A stretch of DNA of 64,000 nucleotides. Origin: Vibrio coralliilyticus. Its GTDB lineage: Bacteria; Pseudomonadota; Gammaproteobacteria; Enterobacterales; Vibrionaceae. The translations under genes were made by a program, and so were the position numbers. Below, piece after piece: positions 21,830 to 31,173 of the stretch. Position 1 is the stretch's first letter; every line of letters begins with the position of its first letter. The stretch spans positions 1,550,001 through 1,614,000 of the forward strand of contig NZ_CP024627.1 of assembly GCF_024449095.1 (NCBI RefSeq), written 5' to 3'. The notes under the pieces are model-generated. The model did not search any database and was not told where the DNA came from. It worked only from the letters and a program-made list of their open reading frames with translations.

Positions 21830-22882
21830 TTAACCGCGTGATCTTACTGCTGATGCCAGCATATCTAGCATAGTTACAGTATCTTCCCAGCTCAAACACG
21901 GATCTGTGATTGACTGTCCGTATTTGAGGTTGCTGATGTCCTTCATTGGCTGATTGCCTTCGATAATAAAGCTTTCGGCCATAATACCCGCAATCTGATT
22001 CTTACCCGATGTGATTTGTTCGCAAATATTTTGTGCAACATCAAGTTGCTTGCGGTGTTGCTTTTGGCAGTTAGCATGACTGAAATCGACAACCAGACGT
22101 GGAGGTAGATCAAACTCTGCCAATTGCTGACAAGCGGCTTCAACAGAATCAGCGTCAAAATTCGGACCTTTATCACCACCACGAAGAATCACGTGTCCGA
22201 ATGGATTACCACTTGTGCGATAAACAGTCATGCGGCCATTTTTATCGGGTGAGTAGAAGTAGTGTGAAGCTTGGGACGCACGAATCGCATCGATAGCAAT
22301 CTTAATGTTTCCGTTGGTGCCGTTCTTAAAGCCTACAGGACAGGATAAAGCAGAGGCCATTTCGCGGTGAATCTGTGACTCTGTAGTACGTGCACCAATG
22401 GCTCCCCAAGTAATCAAATCTGCAATATATTGACCAGTGATCATGTCGAGGAACTCGGTCGCAGTCGCTAATCCTAGCTTGTTGATATCTAAAAGCAATT
22501 TACGTGCTTTATTGAGGCCCGCTTCCAGTGCGTATGACCCATCTAAATTAGGATCTGTGATTAAGCCTTTCCAACCGACAACGGTGCGAGGCTTTTCAAA
22601 ATAAGTTCGCATGACAACAAACAATTCGTCTTTGTATTGTTCTTGGATACTTGCAAGACGCTCAGCGTAATCAAGAGCTGCTTCTGTGTCATGGACTGAA
22701 CAAGGGCCGACGATTACCAACAGACGGTTATCTTCCCCTACAAGAATCTTTTCAATTTGACGGCGAGACTCAGCTATGCGCTCTGCGACATCTTCCGTAA
22801 TTGGGTGGGCGCTTCCAAGCTCTGCCGGAGTCGGCATTGGCCCCAGTGGTTGAGTTCTTAGTTCATCGGTTTTGAGTGGCAT
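21830..22882 (-). CDS. aroH: DAHP synthase, AroH (Trp-sensitive) type
   Basis: It condenses phosphoenolpyruvate and erythrose 4-phosphate into DAHP, the first step of aromatic amino-acid synthesis. The product is 350 residues. Active-site motifs are VIVGPCSVHD, MRTYFEKPRT, IGARTTESQIHREMASALS and VDFSHANCQKQHRKQ with metal ligands. Over its length the wording is closest to E. coli AroH (DELRT at the start, SRRQIEKIL.GED, FLDM.TGQ.IADLI.WGAIGA, YGQSITDPCL.WEDT) rather than AroF or AroG. The ATG at 22882 fits family length; the frame stays open to 22972 but that extension is unlike the family. It is divergent from a PEP-synthase-like gene. Confidence 0.93.
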   Translation of the reverse strand: MPLKTDELRTQPLGPMPTPAELGSAHPITEDVAERIAESRRQIEKILVGEDNRLLVIVGPCSVHDTEAALDYAERLASIQEQYKDELFVVMRTYFEKPRTVVGWKGLITDPNLDGSYALEAGLNKARKLLLDINKLGLATATEFLDMITGQYIADLITWGAIGARTTESQIHREMASALSCPVGFKNGTNGNIKIAIDAIRASQASHYFYSPDKNGRMTVYRTSGNPFGHVILRGGDKGPNFDADSVEAACQQLAEFDLPPRLVVDFSHANCQKQHRKQLDVAQNICEQITSGKNQIAGIMAESFIIEGNQPMKDISNLKYGQSITDPCLSWEDTVTMLDMLASAVRSRG

Positions 22883-22973
22883 ACGACAGCCTGTTCTTTT
22901 ATTGCGAAGCGGTAAAGATAACGGAAACGTCAGTAGGAATAAACCTCTTATCTGCATTCTTAGAGTGCTCATT

Positions 22974-22998
22974 ACTCTAGAGTGAAATTTTATTCACT
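22974..22998. promoter_or_regulatory. Inverted repeats in the aroH / PEP-barrel divergent promoter
   Basis: A perfect ACTCTAGAGT palindrome (22974-22983) overlaps an inverted repeat AGTGAA-N6-TTCACT (22981-22998). They resemble operators, but I could not match them to the TrpR consensus. Confidence 0.35.
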
Positions 22999-23091
22999 TA
23001 TTGTTACTAAAGATGCTTTTTAACTTGTTTTAGAAGAGGACTGTCGGTATGTTCGGTGTAGAACAACACAGTAAAAATGCACGGAGCAGTA

Positions 23092-23979
23092 ATGAGCATT
23101 AAAACTTCAGACAATTTGCATTCAGAGCTGAACATCGGCGATGCATTGCCGGGGCCAGAAAACACTTCTGATAGCCCTCATCTCTTTGTTTCTTTATCAG
23201 ATTTAGCCTCAGAACATATTTTCTATCACCCATGTTATAAGACTGTGAAGTCGACTTTGGATGATGTGGAACGCAACTCTATCGAAGCGATACTGGGCAG
23301 CGCTTCTGCTGAGGATCATTTTGTAGCGACGTTAACCGAACAGGTGTTGCAAGCTATTCAACCGAACCACCAGTCAATCCGAGTTGCATTGAGCAGTGCC
23401 GATAGCTATGAACTTGGTTCTCTTCTTGGCGGTAAAGTAGAGAGCACAGAGATAAACCCTGCCTTGGGGCTTCGTGGCGTATCTCGTTACGCATCAGAGC
23501 CTTTCAATTCAGTTTTTGCTCTCGAATGTAAGGTGATTAAGACACTGCAACAGCAGGGTGTGCAAGTGGATATTGTCATCCCATTTGTTAGAGCGCTATC
23601 AGATGCTGCAAAAATCATAGATTTATTAGCTGAGCAGGGTTTACCTCGTGGGCTAAATGGTTTGAAAGTACTGTATACCGTTGATGTTCCTTCTGCTGCT
23701 CTTATGTCGGAGCGCTTACTGCACTACTTTGATGGTGTGGTCATTAACCTAGAGAACTTAGCTCAATTTACCTTAGGTGTTGACCGACTTAATGAAGAAT
23801 TAGAGTACCTATTTGATCCGCAAAGTGAAGCGGTTATCGATCTTATCGATAAATCTGTTAGAGCTGCGAATAGCAGTAGCAAGCCAATCGTTATGATCAG
23901 TAGCGGCTTAGCCCGTTATCATAGAATTCAAGATTATATGGTTGAGCATTCGAATATTGAACTTGTAGTGACGCTGTAA
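23092..23979 (+). CDS. Orphan PEP-synthase (PpsA) C-terminal barrel-like protein
   Basis: The 295-residue product resembles only the C-terminal PEP-binding TIM barrel of phosphoenolpyruvate synthase. NPALGLRGVSRYAS matches PpsA NPMLGFRGASRY, ALECKVIKTLQQQGVQVDIVIPFVR matches ALEC...EIMIPFVRT, and GLPRGLNGLKVLYTVDVPSAALMSERLLHYFDG follows. The ATP-grasp and phospho-histidine domains are absent. The region of the catalytic Cys (GICGQGPS in PpsA) reads MISSGLARYH, so it cannot be a normal PpsA. It may bind PEP or a similar ligand (inference). ATG 23092 is preferred over 23077 because GGAG lies just upstream of it. It is divergent from aroH; in E. coli, ppsA sits next to ppsR-aroH. Confidence 0.75.
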   Translation: MSIKTSDNLHSELNIGDALPGPENTSDSPHLFVSLSDLASEHIFYHPCYKTVKSTLDDVERNSIEAILGSASAEDHFVATLTEQVLQAIQPNHQSIRVALSSADSYELGSLLGGKVESTEINPALGLRGVSRYASEPFNSVFALECKVIKTLQQQGVQVDIVIPFVRALSDAAKIIDLLAEQGLPRGLNGLKVLYTVDVPSAALMSERLLHYFDGVVINLENLAQFTLGVDRLNEELEYLFDPQSEAVIDLIDKSVRAANSSSKPIVMISSGLARYHRIQDYMVEHSNIELVVTL

Positions 23980-24095
23980 CCAACGGTTAGGTGATACGGC
24001 TATAATTTCATAAGCAAGATGTTAACAAAGTGTTGACATCTTCTTTTGGACAGTATGAACTAGACGTACAAATAATAACATGTCGGACCAGTTTA

Positions 24096-24575
24096 ATGCT
24101 CTCTCCACTCGCCAAAGCAAATCTATATCTCAAGCTCTTCGGATTCTTCAAAGTGCCATTGATCTGGCTATGCCGACCTACAATATTAAAACTCGACTCT
24201 CAGTCAGTTGAAATTAAAATCCCCCTCAAACGAAAAACAAAAAACCATCTAAATAGTATGTATTTTGGTGTTTTGGCTGTGGGGGCTGATGTGGCGGGCG
24301 GTTTCATGGCAATGAGCAAAGCACAAGAGCGTGGGCATAAAGTATCACTGGCATTTAAAGCCGTCGATGGACAGTTCTTGAAGCGACCAGAAAGTGATGT
24401 CCATTTCGTTTGCAACGACGGCGCGCTTATTGATCAAATGTTGGATGAAGCATTAGAAACTGGAGAACGAATCAACCAACCGGTCAAAATCACTGCGATA
24501 TGCCCAAGCCTACATGGCAACGAGCCGATGGCAGAGTTTCAACTTACTCTTTCATTGAAGAGAATGGGTGGTTGA
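24096..24575 (+). CDS. DUF4442 hotdog-fold protein
   Basis: This is a 159-residue PaaI/YiiD-like hotdog-domain protein of unassigned function. It shows the family opening MLSPLAKANLYLKLFGFFKVPLIWLCRPTIL, the core VEIKIPLKRKTKNHLNSMYFGVLAVGADVAGG, and a C-terminal beta strand block. The frame is open upstream to 24030, but homologues start at the methionine of MLSPL. Its last 32 bases overlap the 3' end of the convergent gene on the other strand. Relatives include acyl-CoA thioesterases; catalysis here is not demonstrated. Confidence 0.8.
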   Translation: MLSPLAKANLYLKLFGFFKVPLIWLCRPTILKLDSQSVEIKIPLKRKTKNHLNSMYFGVLAVGADVAGGFMAMSKAQERGHKVSLAFKAVDGQFLKRPESDVHFVCNDGALIDQMLDEALETGERINQPVKITAICPSLHGNEPMAEFQLTLSLKRMGG

Positions 24576-25929
24576 TGTCATCGACCTCCATTTGTTCAAT
24601 TGCCACAATCTTGTTTCGATTAAGAACAATTTTCCAACGATAATAGTTGGGCTCGCCATTGTGATTATCTTCTTTCGCGATCAGGTTGATCAGGTGTCGC
24701 TTTTCAACGGATTCTTTACTGACTTGACCATTATTGAGTGTGTAAACCTTATTTGAACCTTTGTCCATTAAACGCATAAATGGTCTCATACTGAGCATCA
24801 TGGACTCGCGAGTTTCTTCATAACCACTCATAAACTTGGACGTCGACATTTCTGTTTCTGAACGATAATGCAGGATTTGTTCTTCACGCTGTACAACGCG
24901 TTTTTTGCGGATTAATTGAATCCGATCGGGCAACTTGAGGATATTTTTATAATCCAACCACTCAAGCTTTTGGCCGACCGCTTTATTGGTTGTAGGGTCC
25001 AAGTAGTATTTACGCCATTTAGGCCTGCCTTTACGTATCCAACGCCACATAACGTCGCGTAGATCATCTTTAAATATTTCACGTAACGCATAAACGAACG
25101 ACATCAAAATGATGAAAGAAACGGTGATCTCACCCCAGTAGTCACGAGCTAGGATGGCTGTAATAGTGACGAAAACCATAACAAAGCCGGTTGCAGAGCC
25201 TTTGACAACGCGCTTCATGTTTTTCCCGAGTGATTGAGTCTTTGCTTTCAATACAACGGGATGCTCAATTAATCGACGTAGCAAACGCATTTTGTTACTA
25301 AGCCGTGTTACATCGTCACGAACACTTTCAGAGTTGTAATTGTTGAGCTTGCGGTGTGCGGCTTCTTTCTCAATAATCGCCAGTAATCGATCTTTAATGG
25401 TCTTATAATCATTGTCTCTTGGCATATGCGCAATCAACGACATGAATCGTTGACCTGTGTACCAAGAAAGATAGTTATCAATGTTAGCGTAGTAGCGTTT
25501 GAGGCTTTCCTCGTAAGGAATTCCTCGTCTGAGTTTTTTCAGTATATCTAAAGCAAGCTCAATGACTTCATCGACTTCATCTGTCGTAATGACATCGGAA
25601 TTATGCTTATTAAGCTCGTTCACGGCTTTATCTAAAGCAATCACATATTGATAAGCAAACAAACTCAAACTCACGCGATATTGAGTTGAGGATAGGCGGC
25701 CACGCTTTGCCAATCGACTGTGTACAAGCGGGAGAAGTGTTTTATCACTATAGTAGGCACGTTTTTGTACGATGGATTCGTAGTAAATCTCACTTTCTTT
25801 AAGCACATCGGGCGTTAGGCCAAGTTCGCCAGGAATGAAAAAGTAGAGGTCGAGATCTGACTTCTTAGAGGAAGCCATAGCGTGGGAAATCTTGAGAGTG
25901 ATGCCGTCCTGCTTATCAACGGTGAGCAA
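24544..25929 (-). CDS. Unrecognised two-helix membrane protein, 461 residues
   Basis: I do not recognise a family. The N-terminal half is helical and charged (about 1-235), with FFIPGELGLTPDVL early on. Two hydrophobic segments at about 245-262 and 268-290 probably form a membrane hairpin. The C-terminal half is basic, with DVMWRWIRKGRPKWRKYYLDP and several predicted beta strands ending in NYYRWKIVLNRNKIVAIEQMEV. The likely start is TTG at 25929 with a clean AGGAG site six bases upstream; an internal ATG would give MASSKKSD. It overlaps the DUF4442 gene tail-to-tail by 32 bases and is divergent from cvfB. Confidence 0.75.
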   Translation of the reverse strand: MLTVDKQDGITLKISHAMASSKKSDLDLYFFIPGELGLTPDVLKESEIYYESIVQKRAYYSDKTLLPLVHSRLAKRGRLSSTQYRVSLSLFAYQYVIALDKAVNELNKHNSDVITTDEVDEVIELALDILKKLRRGIPYEESLKRYYANIDNYLSWYTGQRFMSLIAHMPRDNDYKTIKDRLLAIIEKEAAHRKLNNYNSESVRDDVTRLSNKMRLLRRLIEHPVVLKAKTQSLGKNMKRVVKGSATGFVMVFVTITAILARDYWGEITVSFIILMSFVYALREIFKDDLRDVMWRWIRKGRPKWRKYYLDPTTNKAVGQKLEWLDYKNILKLPDRIQLIRKKRVVQREEQILHYRSETEMSTSKFMSGYEETRESMMLSMRPFMRLMDKGSNKVYTLNNGQVSKESVEKRHLINLIAKEDNHNGEPNYYRWKIVLNRNKIVAIEQMEVDDINHPFSSMKE

Positions 25930-26018
25930 AGAGTACTCCTGAAAAAATTATAATTATCTGGCGAAAGCATAACAGAGTTTCGGTATAATCTCCGCAAATT
26001 TAGCAAGAGACAGTTGAA

Positions 26019-26855
26019 ATGATTAAAGTTGGTCAGATAAACCACTTAGAAGTAGTAAAGAAAGCAGATTTTGGCGTATTTCTCGATGCGGAGGATTTTG
26101 GAACGAGTTTATTACCAAATAAATTTGTTCCCGAAGGTACCGAAGTCGGTCAGTCTATCGATGCTTTTTTATACTTCGATTCAGACAATCAGCTGGTTGC
26201 AACTACAGAAACTCCAATTGCTCAAGTGGGTGAGTGGGGGCTGATGAAGATTCAAGGAATTAATAGCACAGGTGCCTTCGCAGATTGGGGCATCAAAGGC
26301 AAAGACTTATTGATTCCATTCAGTGAGCAGCGTGGGCGTTTCTCCGAAGGTCAAACGGTCCTTGTATACGTTTATACTGATAAAGCTTCTGGACGAATTG
26401 TTGGCACCACCAAGTTCAACAAAGTGTTGGACAAGACGCCAGCAAACTATACACGTAATCAGCAAGTGGATCTCATTATTGCTGAGCGAAGTGACCTTGG
26501 TTTTAAAGCGATCGTGGAAGGTGAACATTGGGGAATGATCTTTAAATCTGATGTGTTCGGAAAGCTGTTCATTGGTAAACGTCTAAAAGGTTATATCAAA
26601 GCGGTTAGAGAAGACGGTAAGATCGATCTATCGCTACAGAAAGTCGGTGTGGCTAAAATGGATGACTTGAGTCAGAAAGTTCTAGACCTCCTTGAAAAAA
26701 AAGGTGGGTTTCTTCCATTGAACGACAAATCATCACCGGAAAGTATTTTTGCTGCATTTCGTACCAGTAAAGGCACTTTCAAGAAAACAATTGGTGGGTT
26801 GTATAAGCAAGGAAAAATTACGATAGAGAAAGATGGGATTCGTATCGCTTCGTAA
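26019..26855 (+). CDS. cvfB: CvfB-type S1 RNA-binding protein
   Basis: This 278-residue cytoplasmic protein has three S1-like OB domains and a C-terminal winged-helix. MIKVGQINHLEVVKKADFGVFLDA opens the first domain. A second follows at WGIKGKDLLIPFSEQ, a third at GKRLKGYIKAVREDGKIDLSLQ, and ESIFAAFRTSKGTFKKTIGGLYKQGKI is the winged-helix. CvfB in Staphylococcus affects virulence gene expression by binding RNA; the role in Vibrio is not known to me. It is a single-gene unit. Confidence 0.88.
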   Translation: MIKVGQINHLEVVKKADFGVFLDAEDFGTSLLPNKFVPEGTEVGQSIDAFLYFDSDNQLVATTETPIAQVGEWGLMKIQGINSTGAFADWGIKGKDLLIPFSEQRGRFSEGQTVLVYVYTDKASGRIVGTTKFNKVLDKTPANYTRNQQVDLIIAERSDLGFKAIVEGEHWGMIFKSDVFGKLFIGKRLKGYIKAVREDGKIDLSLQKVGVAKMDDLSQKVLDLLEKKGGFLPLNDKSSPESIFAAFRTSKGTFKKTIGGLYKQGKITIEKDGIRIAS

Positions 26856-26870
26856 TTGAGTCTAAAAAAA

Positions 26871-26897
26871 GGCCCGAAGCAGATATTGCTTTGGGCC
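26871..26897. terminator. Terminator between cvfB and rsmF
   Basis: The stem GGCCCGAAGCA / TGCTTTGGGCC has one G-U pair. The T-run is on the minus-strand side (TTTTTTTAG), so it best fits rsmF; it may also stop cvfB transcripts. Confidence 0.7.
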
Positions 26898-27024
26898 TAG
26901 GGGAATGGCTCTTATGAGCCTGCGCTAACTATTTGATATTCTATGACTTATCATTAACTAAAGTGTAGTACATCATCATCGTTTCGCTAGGCATATGTGG
27001 AGTTTTCTACTGAAAAATACCCAT

Positions 27025-28446
27025 TTAGAATAGGTTTTTATCTCGAACTAACTCTCTAGGTAGGCCATTCTTCACTCGATTTCCTACCCATTTTCCCAAG
27101 CCAATCACATCGTTACCAAGTTTGACGATCACTTCGCCTTTGCCAGATTGATTTTGCGGTCTGACATCTCTGCCCATGAACCACTCACGAGCCTCATCGA
27201 CGGATAATACAATGCTGTTAGCTTCATTACCTGAGGCTAAGGCCATTGCCACTTGGTGTTGCCAGCGATAGCCTTTCTTATGTGATTCGGCGATTTTTAT
27301 CCCCATTCGAGAGAATCTAAACTCTCCAAGCATGGGCTCTAATGCATTGGGGAAAAGCCAAACATCATTATCACGTAGCCATATTGCCGCATCTTGTGGA
27401 AGTTTAATCCCCAAACTTTCGTTCAGCTGTTTACTAATATCCTGCTGAACTTTTTTAGACGCTTTTTCAAATGGGAATTTGCCCAAGCGTTTCTTGACTT
27501 GTGGTGCTTCGACAGAACCTAGCTTTTTGATCTTTGCTACAAAGAATCCCTCACAATCGTACATTTGAGGAAAAATATGCAGGAAACCTTCCTCGGTGAG
27601 TGCTTTTTCGGCGCTGGGGAATAGGGAGTTGAGTGGCTGAAATTCAACTAGATCACCAAACTTTTCTTTCAAGTACAAACAGACATGTTGGTTTTCCTCA
27701 ATACTTAAGGTGCATGTTGAGTAGACCATCGTGCCTTCTGGTTTTAGAGCGTGAAATGCGCTTTCTATCAAATCTTTTTGTGTATCAGAAATCGAAATAA
27801 CGGATTCTTTACTCCAGTTTTTCATCGCATCGGCATCTTTGCGAACAGTACCTTCGCCAGAGCACGGAGCATCGATCAACACGGCATCAAACTGTTCCGG
27901 TAACCAACCACCAAAGACCCGACCGTCATAGTTGCTTAATGCAGTGTTTCGAACACCGCAACGTTCAATGTTTGCATGTAATACCTTGACTCGACTGGCC
28001 GAGAATTCATTGGCAACTAATACGCCATTATTTCTCATAATTGCGGCAATTTGAGTAGTTTTTGAGCCTGGGGCTGCAGCCATGTCCAAGACACGATGAA
28101 ATTCGTTTTTTCCTTCAAAAAGAGCAGCTGCAGGCATCATGGAGCTGGCTTCCTGAATGTAGAACAAGCCAGACATATGCTCTGCTGTGTTACCTAAAGG
28201 TGTGTCAGATTCATCTGCCTCAATCCAAAAGCCTTCTGTACACCAAGGGACTGGTGTAAGGCGCCAACCTTTATCAGAGGCACGTCGGGTAAAATCATCA
28301 ATGGAAATCTTCAGGGTATTGACGCGGATACTTTTGCGCAGTGGACGTTGGCATGCGGCGATGAAGTCGTCCATATAGAGGCCATCAGGAAGTATAGCCT
28401 CCATCTCTTTCAAGAATTCTTCTGGTAAGTAGACGTTCTGATGCAA
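27025..28446 (-). CDS. rsmF: 16S rRNA m5C1407 methyltransferase RsmF
   Basis: This is a SAM-dependent enzyme making 5-methylcytosine at position 1407 of 16S rRNA. It has 473 residues against 479 in E. coli (YebU). The NSUN core shows SAM motif [16 protein letters not shown], catalytic [14 protein letters not shown] and the second Cys motif [13 protein letters not shown], with a C-terminal PUA-like region. The start is a TTG at 28446 giving [12 protein letters not shown], which aligns with the E. coli start. It follows letA-letB on the same strand, as in E. coli yebS-yebT-yebU, but here a strong hairpin lies between letB and rsmF. Confidence 0.93.
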   Translation of the reverse strand: MHQNVYLPEEFLKEMEAILPDGLYMDDFIAACQRPLRKSIRVNTLKISIDDFTRRASDKGWRLTPVPWCTEGFWIEADESDTPLGNTAEHMSGLFYIQEASSMMPAAALFEGKNEFHRVLDMAAAPGSKTTQIAAIMRNNGVLVANEFSASRVKVLHANIERCGVRNTALSNYDGRVFGGWLPEQFDAVLIDAPCSGEGTVRKDADAMKNWSKESVISISDTQKDLIESAFHALKPEGTMVYSTCTLSIEENQHVCLYLKEKFGDLVEFQPLNSLFPSAEKALTEEGFLHIFPQMYDCEGFFVAKIKKLGSVEAPQVKKRLGKFPFEKASKKVQQDISKQLNESLGIKLPQDAAIWLRDNDVWLFPNALEPMLGEFRFSRMGIKIAESHKKGYRWQHQVAMALASGNEANSIVLSVDEAREWFMGRDVRPQNQSGKGEVIVKLGNDVIGLGKWVGNRVKNGLPRELVRDKNLF

Positions 28447-28496
28447 GGTTCTGTCTCGGTTTGTAAAGAGGCAGGGATTATAGCGGATAGAAAAAC

Positions 28497-28524
28497 AAAA
28501 CGCAGCGAGATATCGCTGCGTTTT
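28497..28524 (-). terminator. Strong hairpin between letB and rsmF
   Basis: A perfect 12-base stem AAAACGCAGCGA / TCGCTGCGTTTT has a four-base loop, followed on the minus strand by GTTTTTC. It likely ends the letAB transcript and leaves rsmF to its own promoter or read-through. Confidence 0.8.
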
Positions 28525-28539
28525 GTTAGGTTACTGACG

Positions 28540-31173
28540 TTATGGCTTGGGTATGGCTGTACGCCATGCATTCCAGTTTTCTTCTGGTGTAGGGTAAAGA
28601 AAGAAGGATTGCCCTTCTTGAGCGGCGGGTTGCAGTTGATTACCCTCAGGAGTTGAGAAGGTAATTCCGCCCCGAACAAGGCTATCTATGGTTCCCGCTT
28701 TAATGTTGGCCCCACCAAGACCGATTGAAACATCGACGCCAGAAGTGTTCCAGAACACGCTGTTTCGACGGACGAGGTAAGCGTATTTTGGATTGATGGA
28801 GATAGTTGATACAACGCGATCGGCGAACTCACCAAGTTCGACATTGGTGACTTTACCGACTTCAATCTCTCTGTAGAGAACGGGAGTCCCTTTGGTGACT
28901 GAGCCGCGAGATTCGCTCTGTAATGTGAAACTCACTCCTTGGCTGTCTTTTTCTTCCTTGTGTAAAGTGAAAGTGTGCTCTGGCTTACCTGAACCTGGGG
29001 TGACATTGATCGTTTGCGTGAGCAGGTTTTGTAGGTTCTTAACGCCATCCAGGCCTAACGTAGCTTGCTCAACCCAGAAATAGCTGTTTTCTCTTGCCAA
29101 TTTGTCAGCATACTCTGGAAGCACACGAAGTTTGATCTCAACTCGTTTGTGGTTAAAGTCAGGTACGACTAAGGTCACTTCACCAACTTTGACGCCGTTG
29201 TATTTGACAGAGGTACCTTTGGTGATGTTGTTCTCACCCTCAGCATTGAGTGTTATGACATGGCCAAATTTTCTAGCTGTTTTAAAATCTTGGTAAAGCA
29301 GCCATTTGTCATTCTGTTTATTCTCGACGCCGGGTAAAGAGTCAAACGCGATGCCACCTTGAATCAAGGATTTTAGCGGTGCAGCCTTGACACTGAAACC
29401 TGAAAGACTGGCGTCTACTTCGACGCCAGAACGGTTCCAGAAAACCGTTTGCTCAGTTATAAGATGCTTGTATTGATTTTCAATACTGGCTGAAATAATG
29501 ATGCCCCCATCGACTAAGTGGAAGTCTGAAATACTTCCAACCTGTAGGTTGCGGTAAAGTAGGGGACTTCCCTTGCTAATTGGTGGCAACTCATTAGCAA
29601 AGAGAGTGATCGTCTGTGAACCAGACATGTTGTATTTGGCGAGTTCAGCCAGCGATTTACTTGGGTAGAGAGTATATTGCTCTCTAGGGTCTTGATCCCC
29701 TTCACTGACATAGCTAATCGAACCAGTCAAAAGCTGCTGGGCGGGAGGAACGCTAATGTTTAGGCCTGATTCTGTCAATTCGGCGGTGGCGCTGCCTGTT
29801 ACAAAAAAGCGGTTCTGCGACTTAATCGTCTTTGCGTAAGCTTTGTCCACCAACACATCTAAATGCACTTTTTCGTTGATTAAGGAAACGTTAGTTACTT
29901 CACCGACCGTGATCCCACGATAAAGAACATTAGCACCGGCTCCTAAGCCAAATGAGTTGTCAGCAATCAACGTAATGGCGACTGATTTAGCTTGTTGCTT
30001 GTTGAACTGCTCTTTACGAATGGCGTTGAAGTAACGAGAGCGCTCGCCTTTACCTGGCACGAGAGTGAGGAAATTGCCTTTCACCAAGTTAGTTAGGTTT
30101 TCTACACCAGAAAGAGAGACTTTCGCTTCTTCGAGGATAAAATTACTTCCGCTCGTCAGCATGTCTGAGAAAGCAGGCTGAATGGCTGCTGAGGCGACAA
30201 TTTCCTTTCGGCCATTACTAAGTTGTAAATCAGTAATCTGACCAATTTCAATCCCTCTATACATGATGGGAGCGCCAGTTGGGCTGATCTGATTATCATC
30301 TGGAAGTGTGATTTTGATTGGTATACCTCGCCCCGCAGTTTTTAGATCGGGGTAAAGTTTAAATCTCGTATTATCTGCAACCGGCTCGCCACCGTCTGGA
30401 GAATCAACCGCAATAGAGCCTCCAATTAAAGCACTCAAGCTCTCCAATCGCACATCAACGCCATCAAAACCGATATTGGTACCCAGACCACTGACGTTCC
30501 AAAAGCGGCTTTCATCAGTGATAATTGTCCGATATTCATCGCGGATAGAAGCTTGAATTAGTACATTTTTACCGTGTTCATCAAGCTGAAAGCTGTATAC
30601 CTCACCAATTGGGATTTTACGATAAACTATCTGAGAACCGACGGAAATACCGCCGAGATCTTCTGCCCGTAAAGTAATACTAAGCCCCTCACGAGTCAGA
30701 ATATCTGAAGGCGCGCGTTCCAGTGCGGTAAATTTGGTTTCTGGTTCTGAAGGGTTATCACTTGGTTGGATAGCAATATAGTTACCGGAGACCAAAGCAT
30801 CTAATCCGGAAATGCCTGAGAGACTTGCCGTGGGCTTCACCATCCAGAAGCGTGTTTCTTTTGATAGCAACTTAGTGGCTTCAGGATAAATATCCGCGTC
30901 GACATAGATACTTTCTAAATCTTCGGAGAGGTTGATATCACGCACCATTCCCACTTCTAGGCCTTGGTAGCGAATCGTTGTTCTACCCGCCACTAGCCCT
31001 TGAGCATCAGAGAAATAGATTTGAATTCGCTGACCCGCATCATTAATTGCCTTCACTACTAACCATCCTGCTAAAACCATGGTTAAAACAGGTAAAAGCC
31101 ATAAAGGCGATATCCCCTTGTTACGCTTGATATCTGGTGAGTAAGAAGGTTGATTAGAAGATGAATTAGTCAT
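28540..31173 (-). CDS. letB: LetB (YebT), seven-MCE-domain trans-periplasmic lipid transport tunnel
   Basis: This 877-residue protein has the same length as E. coli LetB. One N-terminal membrane helix (GISPLWLLPVLTMVLAGWLVV) anchors it in the inner membrane. Seven MCE domains can be counted from the repeated G..V.Y.G..VG.V signature, for example GRTTIRYQGLEVG, GAPIMYRGIEIG, GANVLYRGITVG, GTSVKYNGVKVG and GTPVLYREIEVG. LetB hexamers form a hydrophobic tunnel carrying lipids between the two membranes. Its start overlaps the letA stop by eight bases (ATGACTAA), so translation is coupled. Confidence 0.93.
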   Translation of the reverse strand: MTNSSSNQPSYSPDIKRNKGISPLWLLPVLTMVLAGWLVVKAINDAGQRIQIYFSDAQGLVAGRTTIRYQGLEVGMVRDINLSEDLESIYVDADIYPEATKLLSKETRFWMVKPTASLSGISGLDALVSGNYIAIQPSDNPSEPETKFTALERAPSDILTREGLSITLRAEDLGGISVGSQIVYRKIPIGEVYSFQLDEHGKNVLIQASIRDEYRTIITDESRFWNVSGLGTNIGFDGVDVRLESLSALIGGSIAVDSPDGGEPVADNTRFKLYPDLKTAGRGIPIKITLPDDNQISPTGAPIMYRGIEIGQITDLQLSNGRKEIVASAAIQPAFSDMLTSGSNFILEEAKVSLSGVENLTNLVKGNFLTLVPGKGERSRYFNAIRKEQFNKQQAKSVAITLIADNSFGLGAGANVLYRGITVGEVTNVSLINEKVHLDVLVDKAYAKTIKSQNRFFVTGSATAELTESGLNISVPPAQQLLTGSISYVSEGDQDPREQYTLYPSKSLAELAKYNMSGSQTITLFANELPPISKGSPLLYRNLQVGSISDFHLVDGGIIISASIENQYKHLITEQTVFWNRSGVEVDASLSGFSVKAAPLKSLIQGGIAFDSLPGVENKQNDKWLLYQDFKTARKFGHVITLNAEGENNITKGTSVKYNGVKVGEVTLVVPDFNHKRVEIKLRVLPEYADKLARENSYFWVEQATLGLDGVKNLQNLLTQTINVTPGSGKPEHTFTLHKEEKDSQGVSFTLQSESRGSVTKGTPVLYREIEVGKVTNVELGEFADRVVSTISINPKYAYLVRRNSVFWNTSGVDVSIGLGGANIKAGTIDSLVRGGITFSTPEGNQLQPAAQEGQSFFLYPTPEENWNAWRTAIPKP

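Noticed and set aside
22883..22972. N-terminal extension of aroH
   Set aside because: Family starts fit ATG 22882; the extension resembles neither a leader peptide rich in Trp nor any AroH N terminus.
24080..24211. 43-codon ORF starting MSDQFNALST overlapping the DUF4442 start
   Set aside because: The other frame carries the conserved family sequence across the same bases; this one is a shadow.
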